Of a stretch of 27,418 nucleotides of DNA, positions 7,951-15,066 are shown piece after piece; positions within the stretch are counted from its first letter, which is position 1, and each line of letters opens with the position of its first letter. Source of the DNA: Lachnospiraceae bacterium. Lineage in GTDB: Bacteria > Bacillota > Clostridia > Lachnospirales > Lachnospiraceae. The stretch is taken from NCBI GenBank assembly GCA_009774535.1, contig VSNY01000044.1:1-27418 (forward strand), given 5' to 3'. Both the position numbers and the translations under genes were made by a program. The notes below the pieces were generated by a model. It made no database searches, had not been told where the DNA came from, and saw nothing but the letters and a program-made list of their open reading frames with translations.

Positions 7951-8430
7951 TCATTTTTCTGTATTTTGATCTGTCCATGTACATTGCTTTCTATCCAGTT
8001 CTAATTCAAACAGTTCATATTTATCGGAAAAACCCATATTTAAAAACACGCGTTTTGACTTGTCATTTCCCGTTTTTACTCTGGCAGTTAAGGTCCGAAT
8101 CTGTGGCTCTTGTCTTACAACCTGTTCCCGCAGACAGTCCAGCATCTTTTTTCCATGTCCTTTCCCTCTGTATCCGGCGCTGATACTGTAGCTGATCTCT
8201 GCCGTATCCCCTGTGATCTGCAGCCGCGCCTGCCCTGCCGGAACCTGCCCAACCATATAAATATATTGTCTGTACGCATCATCCTGCATGATTTTCAGAA
8301 ACCATCTGCTGTGTTCTTCATAAGTAATTTGTTTCTTAGAAAATGAATTCCGCCGGACTTCTTTCTCATTGGCCCATGCAAACAACAGATCCCGATCCGT
8401 ATCGGCTGCGTCGCGCAAATATTCTTTCAT
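7951..8430 (-). CDS. GNAT N-acetyltransferase next to pseC (PseH candidate)
   Basis: A 159-residue GNAT domain protein. LRDAADTDRDLLFAWANE, RRNSFSKKQITYEEH, EISYSISAGYRGKGHGKKM (acetyl-CoA loop near 85-97) and SKRVFLNMGF define the fold. This pattern resembles the GNAT domain that in some bacteria is fused to the PseG hydrolase; here it stands alone and no PseG precedes it. Its place between a methyltransferase and pseC supports acetylation of the 4-amino sugar product of PseC (PseH role). The ATG at 8430 overlaps the methyltransferase stop as ATGA, so the two are translationally coupled. The other GNAT (2458-2982) could equally be PseH, so no gene name is assigned. Confidence 0.83.
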   Translation of the reverse strand: MKEYLRDAADTDRDLLFAWANEKEVRRNSFSKKQITYEEHSRWFLKIMQDDAYRQYIYMVGQVPAGQARLQITGDTAEISYSISAGYRGKGHGKKMLDCLREQVVRQEPQIRTLTARVKTGNDKSKRVFLNMGFSDKYELFELELDRKQCTWTDQNTEK

Positions 8431-9146
8431 TTTTGTGTTCCCTTTTTTCCAATTTCCTTTTTTCCAATAAAATGCAGCGTTTCGTTTTCGGATTCCATTT
8501 CCAATACAGACCGGACGGTTGTGATCTCTTCAAATACGCCAAAGATTTTTCTCATTTCCTGCTTATCTGCGACAATACGTACACCAAGCGGCAGATCCGC
8601 CAGCCCCGAAGCCGGAATCTGCACCAGCCCGTCTTTATCGATTCGCGTATTCTGATATTCCCGGTACAAATGATGGTTCCATGTATGCATATTTGCATAA
8701 ATAACCGCCTGATCGTTCATGCAGCGGTAAAATTCCTGTAAAATCCTTTCACAGTCTGCTTTTGAAAAGTAATACAAACATTCTGACGCAATGACCAGAT
8801 CAAACATTCCAAACTTTTCACAAATGAAATTGTTTTCCTGCAGGATATCGCAGGCTGCAAAGCGGCTGCGGTCAAATCCCTGTTCCCGGATACAGTAATC
8901 AATCGCTTCCTCTGCGATATCCACACCATATACGTCAAACCCCAGCGCTTTGAAAAACTTCGCGTTCGCCCCATGGCTGCATCCGAAATCCAGCACTTTG
9001 ACCGGACGTCCCTCCGGCTTTAGCTGCTGCCGGATAAAGTGATAATAAAGGCTGACCAGCCCGTCCGTCGGATACGTATTTCCAAAATCAGTTGTCTGAT
9101 ACACCTTTTCCCATGCCCGGGAATTTTGCCGTGTTCCGTTTTCCAA
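8427..9146 (-). CDS. Class I SAM-dependent methyltransferase
   Basis: The 239-residue product carries motif I, VKVLDFGCSHGANAKFF, at about residues 55-71, followed by VYGVDIAEEAI, the acidic residue that holds the SAM ribose, and a later DLVIASECLYYF motif. The start is inferred as TTG at 9146, preceded by AGGGAGG at about eight bases. The reading frame is open further upstream, but that stretch lies inside the acyltransferase gene and lacks any family pattern. The gene overlaps the acyltransferase by 59 bases and the GNAT gene by four. Its target cannot be read; in this setting an O- or N-methyl group on the flagellar sugar or its acyl chain is the simplest idea. Confidence 0.8.
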   Translation of the reverse strand: MENGTRQNSRAWEKVYQTTDFGNTYPTDGLVSLYYHFIRQQLKPEGRPVKVLDFGCSHGANAKFFKALGFDVYGVDIAEEAIDYCIREQGFDRSRFAACDILQENNFICEKFGMFDLVIASECLYYFSKADCERILQEFYRCMNDQAVIYANMHTWNHHLYREYQNTRIDKDGLVQIPASGLADLPLGVRIVADKQEMRKIFGVFEEITTVRSVLEMESENETLHFIGKKEIGKKGTQK

Positions 9147-9993
9147 TTTCGTTTCCTCCCTCTTCCTGGCAGCCAGTCCGGCTTTCCCCGGTCTGCAAAT
9201 CTGCCCAGATCTGCGCCCGGTCTGCTTCAAAATCATACAGGTTGCGGCACTGATTATATTTCGCGTCCTGGTAAATAACCGGGTAACTCTCCGCAAGCAT
9301 GACCTTCCGGATCATAATCCCGTTGATTGTCAAACATTCCGCAATGCCCTGATCTTCCAATATTTTTCCGATACGGTTAAACTTTTCTACGCTTCCAAGC
9401 TCCAGGTCTCTGGCAGGGTATTCATACGTGCGTATGGATTCTGCCCCGTTTTCGTCCCGGTAACTTCCGGTAAATTGCTTTAGAAAGCGGTAAGGCACCC
9501 CGGCCATATATTCTACATAGTGGACAAATGTCATGCTCCGCTGGTAATCTGTCCCAAGCATGACCTGGATCACCTGATTTTGCTCCATATAGGCAAATGG
9601 CGAATCGCAGCCAAAAGAATTACGGTTACGCAACGCACACAGCCTGTCTTTATCTTTTCCCCAAACGCAGAAAGAATGCATCGGATGCGCGGTACGTTGA
9701 AAATCAGTTCTTTGCAGCGCCGTATTTCCCAAAGCGCCCGCCGCGGAAGGCGTGTGTTTATAATCATAAGTTCCCTGGTTACTAAAAGAAAAGTGAAAGG
9801 CCGGTACTAACAAAGTTCCTTCTTCGGTAATCTGCTTCTGAAAGCTGTCCAATAGCGCATCCGCACAAAATGTTTCTCCATGCTGCCTGGCATTCCAGGC
9901 AAGCGCCATCAGATCTGAAGACAGATATACACGGTCTTTTGGTTGCAGGCCGACCGCGGCCGCCAGATCCAGATAAGGCACATACGCTGTCAT
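9088..9993 (-). CDS. AAC(3)-fold acyltransferase, likely acting on a flagellar amino sugar
   Basis: The 301-residue product belongs to the aminoglycoside 3-N-acetyltransferase (AAC(3)/YokD) fold family. SSDLMALAW (near 25-33), GTLLVPAFHFSF, RTAHPMHSFCVWG (with H103) and VMLGTDYQRSMTFVHYVEY (with H158 and E161) are in the usual order. The family uses acyl-CoA or acyl-carrier donors to acylate amino groups. Resistance is unlikely here because the gene directly follows a carrier protein and adenylating enzyme. A sensible inference is transfer of the carrier-bound acyl group to an amino sugar. ATG at 9993 overlaps the carrier stop as ATGA with GGGAGG 11 bases upstream; an ATG at 10023 has a poorer ribosome site. 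Confidence 0.8.
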   Translation of the reverse strand: MTAYVPYLDLAAAVGLQPKDRVYLSSDLMALAWNARQHGETFCADALLDSFQKQITEEGTLLVPAFHFSFSNQGTYDYKHTPSAAGALGNTALQRTDFQRTAHPMHSFCVWGKDKDRLCALRNRNSFGCDSPFAYMEQNQVIQVMLGTDYQRSMTFVHYVEYMAGVPYRFLKQFTGSYRDENGAESIRTYEYPARDLELGSVEKFNRIGKILEDQGIAECLTINGIMIRKVMLAESYPVIYQDAKYNQCRNLYDFEADRAQIWADLQTGESRTGCQEEGGNEIGKRNTAKFPGMGKGVSDN

Positions 9994-10301
9994 TTGGTCA
10001 ATATCCTCCCGCTTTTCGCGCATTCTGCCGCAGGTCTTTCGCTTTTCCCAGATGCTGCCGCGGACTTTTTGCTTTCCACATATCTGACAATCGCCCGCGG
10101 CGTTTCAAAATTTTCAGGAACCAGCTCCGGCGGTTCCACCGTGATCTGGAACATTTCTTCCAGTGCAGGCAGCAAACGGTCAAAAATAATAATGGAATCC
10201 ATATATCCGCTGTCAAACAGCGGTGTATCCGTCTCAAACTGCCCCAATGGCTGAATCTGACGCAGCAGCTCCATCATCTGCATGGTCACGGTCTGGCTCA
10301 T
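9990..10301 (-). CDS. DltC-like acyl/peptidyl carrier protein
   Basis: A 103-residue carrier protein. LFDSGYMDSIIIF places the phosphopantetheine-bearing serine at residue 36, in the DS(I/L/M) motif. The following LLPALEEMFQITVEPPELVPENF matches the helix II to III region of D-alanyl carrier proteins and peptidyl carrier domains. The last 25 or so residues form a low-complexity Ala/Lys/Ser tail beyond the normal 75-80 residue domain, encoded by an imperfect 30-base duplication (10022-10081). It overlaps the adenylating enzyme upstream and the acyltransferase downstream by four bases each, a strong sign that the three work together. The ATG at 10301 follows AGGAGG at seven bases. Confidence 0.88.
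   Translation of the reverse strand: MSQTVTMQMMELLRQIQPLGQFETDTPLFDSGYMDSIIIFDRLLPALEEMFQITVEPPELVPENFETPRAIVRYVESKKSAAASGKSERPAAECAKSGRILTK
10022..10081 (-). repeat. Imperfect 30-base tandem duplication in the carrier protein tail
   Basis: Two adjoining units (10022-10051 and 10052-10081) share the core CTGCCGC followed by a T-rich stretch and GCTTT, roughly three quarters identical by eye. They encode the Ala/Lys/Ser-rich tail of the carrier protein. Confidence 0.55.
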
Positions 10302-11839
10302 ACATACTCCTCCTCTTCATACATTTGCTGTAAACGCAGGCGGTCGGTCTTCCCGTTCGCATTCAGTGGCACCGACCGGATGGGTATCATTTGATCGGGC
10401 AGCATATAGGCAGGCAGGTATTCTTTTAAAAATAACAGTAATTCTTCTTTTTCTGCTTTTCCCTGATACCATAAGACCAGATGATCCTTTGCCTTGTCAT
10501 AGGTGCAGACCGCCCGTTCCAGTTTTTCATACGCGCCTGCGGCACTTTCAATTTCTCCCAGTTCAATTCGGTATCCATGGCGTTTGATCTGGCTGTCTTT
10601 CCTGCCCAGATAGACAAATTCACCGTTTGCGTTCAGCGTTACCAGATCCCCGGTGCGATACACGATCTCAGGATAAGCGTTCTGCAGCGGATTCTGCACA
10701 AAAGCTTCTTTTGTCTTTTCGATACTGTTATAATATCCGTACCCTACAAAAGAACCCCGAAAATACAATTCTCCCATCTCTCCCTGGCTGATCAGGCTTC
10801 CATCCGGTGTTATAGCAAAGGCGTCCATATTTTCACAGGGACGCCCAACCGGAACCGCTTCGTCATTTTTTAATTCCCGGTCAAGCACATAATAAAGGCC
10901 GATATCCGTGATCTCCGTCGGGCCGAACAAGTTGGCGTACAGCGCGTCCGGCAGATGGCTGCGCCAGACATTCAGCTGTTTGGCCGGCATCGCTTCTCCC
11001 GCAAATAAAATGGTACGCAGACCGTGTACGTCCACATAATCCAATGCCTTCCAATCGGCGACCGCGCAAAGAGCCGAAGGTACCCAGTAGATCGTATTCA
11101 CTTTTTTCTCATTCAAATATTCCAGCAGCCTGACCGGAAAGGAAAACAGTTTTTGCGGAACGATCTGCAGCGTCGCCGCATTACATACAGTCGAAAACAG
11201 ATCCAGTACGGACATGCTGAAATAAAATGGCGTCTGACTGGCAAATACCGTTGTATGGTCAAAATGAAATGTGCCGCTAAGCCACTGCGCATAATCGATC
11301 ACAGACCTGTGACTAATCACGCTGCCTTTCGGCACTCCGGTAGAACCTGACGTGTAAAGCACATACAGCGGATCGGCGTCAATCAGCCTGCCGCGGATTT
11401 CCCGCAGGACTGCCGCTTTGTCCCTGCCCGTCTCTGCACAAAGAAGTTCCTGAAATTCCAGTACCGGGCAATCGGAAAAAAGCTCGCCTGCTCTTTTATT
11501 TTTTACAAGTACAGCTGCCGGGTGCAGATGATCCAAAATCTTACGAATGCGCTCTGGCGCCATCCGGTGATCCATACAGACATAAAAATTCCCGCTTGCC
11601 GCTACCCCGAAAAACGATACCAGACATTCCACACACTTTTCCATAAACACAATGATCGGCTGGCGGATTCCGGGTATCCGCCTGTGAATCTGATATCCTA
11701 GATCTGCGGCCTGCCGCGCCAGTTCGCGGTAAGTGATTTCCGTCCGCTCATCTGCAAATGCAATATGCGCCGGATGACTGGCGGCTGCCTCTTCTACATA
11801 TTCCAGTACATGACGTACCTTTCTCTTCCATGTTTCCAT
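10298..11839 (-). CDS. DltA-like adenylating enzyme (AMP-dependent acid:carrier ligase)
   Basis: The 513-residue product has the full adenylation fold: YTSGSTGVPKG (162-172, ATP loop), NLFGPTEITD (303-312), YRTGDL (394-399), GRKDSQIKRHGYRIELGEIE (412-431) and the catalytic lysine K497 in PLNANGK. It resembles DltA and NRPS adenylation domains, which activate an acid as acyl-AMP and load it on a carrier protein, here the next gene. Where DltA has an Asp in its SFDLSVMDLY motif to hold the amino group, this protein has FYFSMSVLDLF with Ser208, so the substrate may not be an alpha-amino acid. ATG 11839 has AGGAGGAG nine to eleven bases upstream; longer starts read through a tandem repeat. Confidence 0.87.
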   Translation of the reverse strand: METWKRKVRHVLEYVEEAAASHPAHIAFADERTEITYRELARQAADLGYQIHRRIPGIRQPIIVFMEKCVECLVSFFGVAASGNFYVCMDHRMAPERIRKILDHLHPAAVLVKNKRAGELFSDCPVLEFQELLCAETGRDKAAVLREIRGRLIDADPLYVLYTSGSTGVPKGSVISHRSVIDYAQWLSGTFHFDHTTVFASQTPFYFSMSVLDLFSTVCNAATLQIVPQKLFSFPVRLLEYLNEKKVNTIYWVPSALCAVADWKALDYVDVHGLRTILFAGEAMPAKQLNVWRSHLPDALYANLFGPTEITDIGLYYVLDRELKNDEAVPVGRPCENMDAFAITPDGSLISQGEMGELYFRGSFVGYGYYNSIEKTKEAFVQNPLQNAYPEIVYRTGDLVTLNANGEFVYLGRKDSQIKRHGYRIELGEIESAAGAYEKLERAVCTYDKAKDHLVLWYQGKAEKEELLLFLKEYLPAYMLPDQMIPIRSVPLNANGKTDRLRLQQMYEEEEYV

Positions 11840-11869
11840 TCTCCATATCTCCTCCTGGCGTGATCCTGC

Positions 11870-12006
11870 CATCCCTGCTCCTGTTCCCTTGATACTGCAC
11901 ATTTCCTGTGATCCTGCACGTTCTCTTTGATTCTGCGCGTTCCCTGTGATCCTGCTCCTGTTCTCTTTGATCCTGCGCATTCTCTTTGATTCTGTGCGTT
12001 CCCTGC
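11870..12006 (-). repeat. Degenerate 19/21-base tandem repeat in an operon gap
   Basis: On the plus strand the units are GATYCTGCRCRTTCYCTKT-like. Boundaries: 11870-11890 (21), 11891-11909, 11910-11928, 11929-11947, 11948-11968 (21), 11969-11987 and 11988-12006. The two 21-base units share GCTCCTGTTC, hinting at a larger duplicated block of three to four units. The repeat fills most of the 174-base gap between the DUF4910 gene stop and the adenylating enzyme start. The reading frame happens to stay open in part, but a 19-base period shifts frame each unit, so coding is unlikely. Confidence 0.85.
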
Positions 12007-12013
12007 CGTCTTT

Positions 12014-13306
12014 TCATCTGTCTGTTTCTTTCGCCTGCAGCAGCCCGTGTGCCGTTAACTTTTTCACAATAGCGATCAGAATTTCCATCGGACACTGCAT
12101 CCGGTCACTGATCGCAATCAGATCGTTCGTGCCGTCCGCGTATGCAATCAGCGTTGTCATCAGATAGATCTTATCATACTGCCCTTTTCTGCTGACAGCC
12201 GGATAGAGTCCTCTTTTTCCCAGCTGCGGCTCGCACAACACCTGCACCTCATAATTTCTGTTATATTCCAATGCCTCGATAACTCTGCACATCACTTCAT
12301 AACTGCCCTGAAATCCTTCCGGTGAAATATAATCCATATGATCAGCAGAAGTATGATACTGCGGATATTCCCCATATTTTGTGCGGCAGAAGCTGACGAC
12401 CGGAAGATCGATCCCCGGCGCGTTATACTGTCTTTCATCCGATCCTCTTTTTAGAAAGGAATAGGTGGTATACTTCCCGCAGGAATCACGCAGGATATTT
12501 TTCAGCACCCGGTCAGCCAGCGTATTGCCATATCTGGATTCCACAATGGAATAATCATCCTGGTCCCCGACGCATGACAGGTTAAAACCAGCGATTACAT
12601 GTGCTTTCAATTCATCTTTATGCGTACTTAAATAACAAATCGAACCGATCGTTTCCGGTACAAATACAAACCGCAGCGTATACCGCCTGTGCTGCTTTTG
12701 CGCCAGCTGACCAGCCAGATAAGCCGCAAGCGCCGGGCCGGAACACTCATTATTTGCCATGGACGGATGGCAGATATATGTGGAAAAGAAAATTTCCTCT
12801 TTGCTCTCTCCCGGAATAACCGCTTCTGCGTAAGTAAGACTGCCCGGTTTCAGCGTACTCTTTATCACCATATGGTACTGGTCTTCCCGCAGGCTGTTTT
12901 TCTGGTTTTCACTCATACAAAAGCCAAAGTTTTCTTTATAGTAAGACGTAATATAGGGAATGACATCCGGCTGCCGCGGTTCTGTGTAAATATGCCGCTT
13001 TAACTCATCCAACGTTACATAGGCATCTACTGGTACCGAATAGCCCATAATGTGCAGATTATGATTCTGATAATCAATGATCCGCCGCCCGGCGCTGTCC
13101 TCAATATATCCTTCTGTAATATTCCACTCGTTCGGCACTTCCCAGTCAAACGCTTTTGTTCCGCTCGGCACTTCTGTCACCTGCAGCTGCGGGATATATT
13201 TTTTTAAAATCTGCAGCGTCTTTCGGACCCCGTTTCCGGTAATGCTTCTGCAGATGGGAAATATTTCTTCCGCTATTTTATAAATCTGCTGCCCTGGATC
13301 TTCCAT
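12014..13306 (-). CDS. DUF4910-type peptidase-like protein with C-terminal winged helix
   Basis: The 430-residue product matches the remembered layout of DUF4910/DUF2172 proteins found in surface-sugar clusters: an N-terminal domain with ICRSITGNGVRKTL (18-31), an M28-aminopeptidase-like domain and a winged-helix tail (about 370-430). Possible metal ligands are H180 in STYICHPSMANNECSGP, E187, E218 in FVPETIGS, and H318/D322 in YPQYHTSADHMD. No signal peptide is visible, so it should act in the cytoplasm. Its reaction is not known; beside an acid-activating module it may trim or form an amide on the sugar. The ATG at 13306 follows GGAGG at seven bases and was chosen over an upstream frame extension inside the methylase gene. 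Confidence 0.78.
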   Translation of the reverse strand: MEDPGQQIYKIAEEIFPICRSITGNGVRKTLQILKKYIPQLQVTEVPSGTKAFDWEVPNEWNITEGYIEDSAGRRIIDYQNHNLHIMGYSVPVDAYVTLDELKRHIYTEPRQPDVIPYITSYYKENFGFCMSENQKNSLREDQYHMVIKSTLKPGSLTYAEAVIPGESKEEIFFSTYICHPSMANNECSGPALAAYLAGQLAQKQHRRYTLRFVFVPETIGSICYLSTHKDELKAHVIAGFNLSCVGDQDDYSIVESRYGNTLADRVLKNILRDSCGKYTTYSFLKRGSDERQYNAPGIDLPVVSFCRTKYGEYPQYHTSADHMDYISPEGFQGSYEVMCRVIEALEYNRNYEVQVLCEPQLGKRGLYPAVSRKGQYDKIYLMTTLIAYADGTNDLIAISDRMQCPMEILIAIVKKLTAHGLLQAKETDR

Positions 13307-13346
13307 TTGATAACCTCCGTGATTGTACATGCTTCTGACGCAGTCT

Positions 13347-13982
13347 CTACACTGTTTTTTCCAATAAAAACCAGGTTCTGTCATCTCCCGGAAAATTCTG
13401 GTCCCTATGGTATTGGAAGCCATAATCTACCAATTTGCAGTCCGGATACCGATCCAAAAATTCACCCGCAAAATCCCTTTTAAACAGCTTTCCTTGATGT
13501 CCCCGATAAGGAATTTCTACAGGCGCCGGGTTATAATACTCTGAAATACAGATATATTTCCTGCTGGAACGGTATAACGTCTCATAGACCTGCGGCAGCG
13601 CATCCGGATGAATATGGATCAGCACACCTGCAGCAAGTGCCAGATCATACGTCTCCGCTGGCTGGTATTCCAATACAGACTGTTCATATACCTGTATCTG
13701 CCGCTCAAAAAACGCGTCGTCCCTAAGCTGCTGCACGGCCTTATGGTTAATCTCGACTGCCGCCACGCCCACATGCGGCAGCAGCAGCCGTATCGCTTTC
13801 AGATTCAGCCCGATATTCGGGCCAAATTCAATGACACTGTGAATCCCTTCCGTGCGGCACAAAATCCGTGAAAAAAGTCCAATAGCAGAAGCTGCAAATT
13901 CTCTTGTATTTCCATTTCGCTCTATGTACTGGTCGCCAAAATCCCCACTCCAAAAATTTTCCTGCTCTGTCTGATAAGCCAT
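13347..13982 (-). CDS. Pseudaminic acid biosynthesis-associated methylase
   Basis: The 211-residue product is a small SAM-dependent methyltransferase. It starts QENFWSGDFGDQYIERN, the N-terminal signature of the methylase family found with pseudaminic acid genes (TIGR03587, recalled from memory). SVIEFGPNIGLNLKAI (near 49-64) is motif I, with a less common P-N in place of G-x-G, as in that family, followed by VAAVEINHKAV. It probably methylates pseudaminic acid, a precursor or a glycan end; the acceptor is not established. It lies 69 bases after pseB and 40 bases before the DUF4910 gene. The ATG at 13982 follows AAAGGGG. Confidence 0.85.
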   Translation of the reverse strand: MAYQTEQENFWSGDFGDQYIERNGNTREFAASAIGLFSRILCRTEGIHSVIEFGPNIGLNLKAIRLLLPHVGVAAVEINHKAVQQLRDDAFFERQIQVYEQSVLEYQPAETYDLALAAGVLIHIHPDALPQVYETLYRSSRKYICISEYYNPAPVEIPYRGHQGKLFKRDFAGEFLDRYPDCKLVDYGFQYHRDQNFPGDDRTWFLLEKTV

Positions 13983-14051
13983 ACTTTCCCCTTTCGTATT
14001 ACACCGGCCTCTTTCGCCGATACAAATGCAGCGTGTTTTCCAGTCTGATGC

Positions 14052-15047
14052 TCAGATACCGATCCGCATATTCTCCAGCCGCTCGCGCAGCTGTGTGGTA
14101 TCCAGCCATTGTGTATTGGTACCGGAACTATATGCAAAGCCATCCTCTACTTTCCTTCCGCCCGGCAGCACGCGCTCTTCTTCCCACCAGTTATAATGCG
14201 GATAAATAATATAATGCTTTTCATACTCATAAGTCATTGCGGAATCTTCTCTTGTTACCATAATCTCATGCAGTTTTTCGCCTTCCCGGATACCGACTTC
14301 TTTTATCTTACACGCAGGCGCCATTGCTTCGGCGAGGTCTGTAATCCGAAAAGACGGTATTTTAGAGATAAACGTCTCTCCGCCCCTTGCTTCTTCCAGC
14401 GCCTTAATCACAAGCTGCACCCCTTCGTCCAGGCTGATCCAGAACCGTGTCATACGATAGTCTGTAATCGGCAGTACATCACCGCCCTGGTCCAGAATAT
14501 TTTTAAAAAACGGAATGACGGAACCTCTGCTTCCGGCCACATTTCCATAACGGACAATCGAAAACCGCACGTCTTTTTCTCCCGCATATGCATTTGCCGC
14601 AGTAAACAGTTTATCCGATACCAGTTTTGTTCCTCCATACAGATTAATTGGGTTCACCGCTTTATCCGTCGATAATGCGACTACCCGCTTTACCCCGCAG
14701 TTCAAAGCCGCGTCTACCAGGTTCATAGCGCCGTTGATATTGGTTCTGACCGCTTCCATCGGATTGTATTCACAAGCAGGCACTTGTTTCAACGCCGCTG
14801 CGTGAATCACATAATCCACGTCGTCCAGCGCACGGAACAGACGGTCGCGATCCCTTACATCACCGATAAAATAACGCAGTTTCCCTTTCTGGTTTTTAAA
14901 TTTTTCTGCCATCTGAAATTGTTTAAATTCATCTCTGGAATAAATAATGATTTTTTTCGGGTTGAAATGCGTCAGCACATACTCCGTAAAAGCATTGCCA
15001 AACGAACCTGTCCCGCCTGTAATAAGAATTGTTTTTTGATTTAACAT
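14052..15047 (-). CDS. pseB: PseB: UDP-GlcNAc 4,6-dehydratase (5-inverting)
   Basis: This is the first committed enzyme of pseudaminic acid synthesis; it dehydrates UDP-GlcNAc and inverts C5. The 331-residue short-chain dehydrogenase/reductase fold has the NADP loop TGGTGSFG (10-17), HAAALKQVPACEYNP (82-96), STDKAVNP (126-133) and YGGTK (137-141). D128, K129 and Y137 match the spacing of the catalytic residues known from Helicobacter FlaA1/PseB. FGNAF after the loop and the late YNWWEEERV segment fit PseB better than membrane-bound retaining dehydratases, which are longer. The ATG at 15047 follows GGAGG at ten bases, 19 bases after the maf stop. It is the first sugar-synthesis gene in the operon. 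Confidence 0.94.
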   Translation of the reverse strand: MLNQKTILITGGTGSFGNAFTEYVLTHFNPKKIIIYSRDEFKQFQMAEKFKNQKGKLRYFIGDVRDRDRLFRALDDVDYVIHAAALKQVPACEYNPMEAVRTNINGAMNLVDAALNCGVKRVVALSTDKAVNPINLYGGTKLVSDKLFTAANAYAGEKDVRFSIVRYGNVAGSRGSVIPFFKNILDQGGDVLPITDYRMTRFWISLDEGVQLVIKALEEARGGETFISKIPSFRITDLAEAMAPACKIKEVGIREGEKLHEIMVTREDSAMTYEYEKHYIIYPHYNWWEEERVLPGGRKVEDGFAYSSGTNTQWLDTTQLRERLENMRIGI

Positions 15048-15066
15048 TGATTTTCTGCCTCCTGCA

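Noticed and set aside
9088..9993. Aminoglycoside resistance gene
   Set aside because: The AAC(3) fold is clear, but the gene is locked between a carrier protein and sugar genes with four-base overlaps, so a biosynthetic acyltransferase is far more likely.
11870..12006. CRISPR array
   Set aside because: The 19-21 base units adjoin directly with no spacers and are degenerate; no cas genes are present.
11748..12095. Separate small Arg/Gln-rich protein over the tandem repeat
   Set aside because: The open frame is a by-product of the repeat; it has no good ribosome site and overlaps the real adenylating enzyme start.
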